This document shows positions 61,121 through 64,000 of a DNA stretch of 64,000 nucleotides, in pieces. The first letter of the stretch is position 1, and each line of letters opens with the position of its first letter. This DNA is from Auanema rhodensis (lineage: Eukaryota; Nematoda; Chromadorea; Rhabditida; Rhabditidae). The notes beneath the pieces are model-generated. The model was given only the letters and a program-made list of their open reading frames with translations. It did no database searches and had not been told where the DNA came from. The stretch lies in contig CAXKVF010000075.1 in the NCBI GenBank assembly GCA_964057225.1, forward strand, positions 372,001 through 436,000, in the 5' to 3' direction. The position numbers and the translations under genes were made by a program.

Positions 61121-64000
61121 AAAAACAATTTTTTATTGATATTGGTTCATGGTAACCATGACTTTGAAATTTACGTGAACTTTAATTCATGCTAATCAAA
61201 TGTACACGTGATGTGCACTTGGTATGTAACTCGCTTCACGTGAAAGATAAAGAGATGCGGTTTTCACAATTAGATTCCCCATGTCCATATTAGTCTAAAA
61301 ACAAATTTTTATTGATATTGGTGCATGGTAACCATGACTTTGAAATTTACGTGAACTTTAATTTATGCTAATTAAATGTACACGTGATGTGCACTTGGTA
61401 TGTAACTCGCTTCACGTGAAAGATAAAGAGATGCGGTTTTCAAAATTAGATTCCCCATGTCCATATTAGTCTAAAAACAAATTTTTATTGATATTGGTGC
61501 ATGGTAACCATGACTTTGAAATTTACGTGAACTTTAATTTATGCTAATTAAATGTACACGTGATGTGCACTTGGTATGTAACTCGCTTCACGTGAAAGAT
61601 AAAGAGATGCGGTTTTCACAATTAGATTCACCATGTCCATATTAGTCTAAAAACAAATTTTTATTGATATTGGTTCATGGTAACCATGACTTTGAAATTT
61701 ACGTGAACTTTAATTTATGCTAATTAAATGTACACGTGATGTGCACTTGGTATGTAACTCGCTTCACGTGAAAGATAAAGAGATGCGGTTTTCAAAATTA
61801 GATTCCCCATGTCCATATTAGTCTAAAAACAAATTTTTATTGATATTGCTTCATGGTAACCATGACTTTGAAATTTACGTGAACTTTAATTTATGCTAAT
61901 TAAATGTACACGTGATGTGCACTTGGTATGTAACTCGCTTCACGTGAAAGATAAAGAGATGCGGTTTTCAAAATTAGATTCCCCATGTCCATATTAGTCT
62001 AAAAACAAATTTTTATTGATATTGCTTCATGGTAACCATGACTTTTAAATTTACGTGAACTTTAATTTATGCTAATTAAATGTACACGTGATGTGCACTT
62101 GGTATGTAACTCGCTTCACGTGAAAGATAAAGAGATGCGGTTTTCAAAATTAGATTCCCCATGTCCATATTAGTCTAAAAACAAATTTTTATTGATATTG
62201 GTTCATGGTAACCATGACTTTGACATTTAAGTGAACTTTAATTTATGCTAATTAAATGTACACGTGATGTGCACTTGGTATGTAACTCGCTTCACGTGAA
62301 AGATAAAGAGATGCGGTTTTCAAAATTAGATTCCCCATGTCCATATTAGTCTAAAAACAAATTTTTATTGATATTGGTGCATGGTAACCATGACTTTGAA
62401 ATTTACGTGAACTTTAATTTATGCTAATTAAATGTACACGTGATGTGCACTTGGTATGTAACTCGCTTCACGTGAAAGATAAAGAGATGCGGTTTTCAAA
62501 ATTAGATTCCCCATGTCCATATTAGTCTAAAAACAAATTTTTATTGATATTGGTGCATGGTAACCATGACTTTGAAATTTACGTGAACTTTAATTTATGC
62601 TAATTAAATGTACACGTGATGTGCACTTGGTATGTAACTCGCTTCACGTGAAAGATAAAGAGATGCGGTTTTCAAAATTAGATTCCCCATGTCCATATTA
62701 GTCTAAAAACAAATTTTTATTGATATTGGTGCATGGTAACCATGACTTTGAAATTTACGTGAACTTTAATTTATGCTAATTAAATGTACACGTGATGTGC
62801 ACTTGGTATGTAACTCGCTTCACGTGAAAGATAAAGAGATGCGGTTTTCAAAATTAGATTCCCCATGTCCATATTAGTCTAAAAACAAATTTTTATTGAT
62901 ATTGGTTCATGGTAACCATGACTTTGAAATTTACGTGAACTTTAATTCATGCTAATTAAATGTACACGTGATGTGCACTTGGTATGTAACTCGCTTCACG
63001 TGAAAGATAAAGAGATGCGGTTTTCACAATTAGATTCCCCATGTCCATATTAGTCTAAAAACAAATTTTTATTGATATTGGTGCATGGTAACCATGACTT
63101 TGAAATTTACGTGAACTTTAATTTATGCTAATTAAATGTACACGTGATGTGCACTTGGTATGTAACTCGCTTCACGTGAAAGATAAAGAGATGCGGTTTT
63201 CAAAATTAGATTCCCCATGTCCATATTAGTCTAAAAACAAATTTTTATTGATATTGGTGCATGGTAACCATGACTTTGAAATTTACGTGAACTTTAATTT
63301 ATGCTAATTAAATGTACACGTGATGTGCACTTGGTATGTAACTCGCTTCACGTGAAAGATGAAGAGATGCGGTTTTCAAAATTAGATTCCCCATGTCCAT
63401 ATTAGTCTAAAAACAAATTTTTATTGATATTGGTGCATGGTAACCATGACTTTGAAATTTACGTGAACTTTAATTTATGCTAATTAAATGTACACGTGAT
63501 GTGCACTTGGTATGTAACTCGCTTCAAGTGAAAGATAAAGAGATGCGGTTTTCAAAATTAGATTCCCCATGTCCATATTAGTCTAAAAACAAATTTTTAT
63601 TGATATTGGTGCATGGTAACCATGACTTTGAAATTTACGTGAACTTTAATTTATGCTAATTAAATGTACACGTGATGTGCACTTGGTATGTAACTCGCTT
63701 CACGTGAAAGATGAAGAGATGCGGTTTTCAAAATTAGATTCCCCATGTCCATATTAGTCTAAAAACAAATTTTTATTGATATTGCTTCATGGTAACCATG
63801 ACTTTGAAATTTACGTGAACTTTAATTTATGCTAATTAAATGTACACGTGTTGTGCACTTGGTATGTAACTCGCTTCACGTGAAAGATAAAGAGATGCGG
63901 TTTTCAAAATTAGATTCCCCATGTCCATATTAGTCTAAAAACAAATTTTTATTGATATTACTTCATGGTAACCATGACTTTGAAATTTACGTGAACTTTA
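61121..64000. repeat. A-type satellite at the right edge
   Basis: GGTTC monomers with AATTCATGC and CACAATTAG (about 61190 and 62950) alternate with GGTGC monomers; GATGAAG appears at about 63360 and 63711, two monomers apart. These are HOR A variants, though the window ends before a full 13-monomer period can be tested. The final monomers carry private changes (CTTCAAGTG near 63525, CACGTGTTGTGC near 63850, GATATTACTTC near 63958). Confidence 0.75.

Larger units (their letters stand above)
34094..64000. repeat. 176-bp satellite array, right arm
   Basis: This continues the left-arm satellite after the retrotransposon, in the same orientation and monomer phase, re-entering at monomer position 85 (CACGTG). 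About 170 monomers are present. From 34094 to the AAAAAC landmark whose C is at 63942, the distance equals 170 monomer steps plus one 8-bp duplication (47320) minus one base deleted in the monomer that starts at 56018. No other net indel exists over nearly 30 kb. No coding sequence is seen. The array runs off the right edge. Confidence 0.99.

Noticed and set aside
1-64000. CENP-B box (TTCG....A..CGGG type)
   Set aside because: I found no match in the monomer variants. TTCGG at 29411 is retrotransposon sequence and lacks the rest of the motif.

Overview
The window is almost entirely satellite DNA from a eukaryotic, probably invertebrate animal, genome. About 59.3 kb is a head-to-tail tandem array of a 176-bp, AT-rich monomer (about 32% G+C in the first copy). 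All copies are in one orientation, and the array runs off both ends of the window. The only other sequence is one apparently full-length non-LTR retrotransposon of 4,683 bp (29411-34093, minus strand). There are no host genes, no rRNA or tRNA genes and no bacterial features. The animal assignment rests on the retrotransposon, whose two-ORF layout and AP-endonuclease plus reverse transcriptase protein are of the CR1/L2/Jockey type. The species cannot be told from the sequence.

Layout: 1-2464 satellite without a clear higher-order period; 2465-8976 a 13-monomer higher-order repeat (HOR 'A', 2,288 bp); 8977-9680 a short transition; 9681-28088 a 12-monomer HOR ('B', 2,120 bp) marked by a 184-bp monomer with an 8-bp internal duplication; 28089-29410 a short C-type stretch passing into A-type; 29411-34093 the retrotransposon, flanked by a 6-bp target-site duplication CACGTG; 34100-35241 A-type satellite resuming in the same monomer phase and HOR register; 35242-45977 a related HOR ('B-prime', 12/13/18 monomers) without the 8-bp duplication; 45978-47921 a mixed A/B stretch holding the only 184-bp monomer of the right arm; 47922-61120 'C' satellite built from two nearly identical 32-monomer blocks; 61121-64000 A-type satellite.

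The array is very regular. Net length in both arms is explained exactly by 176-bp steps, fourteen copies of one 8-bp duplication and one single-base deletion. Variant monomers recur in ordered blocks, and hybrid monomers mark where whole-monomer exchanges took place. Each monomer carries three ACGTGA motifs in the same orientation about three helical turns apart, two of them within CACGTG (E-box-type) palindromes, plus other short dyads. Monomer length, HOR structure and dyad content fit a centromeric or pericentromeric satellite, but that role is inference.

The retrotransposon looks young. Both ORFs are open, the 5' UTR with tandem repeats is present, and the target-site duplication is perfect. 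Its ORF1 (coiled-coil RNA-binding type) and ORF2 (endonuclease-RT) overlap by 23 nt. It landed exactly on the satellite's CACGTG box.
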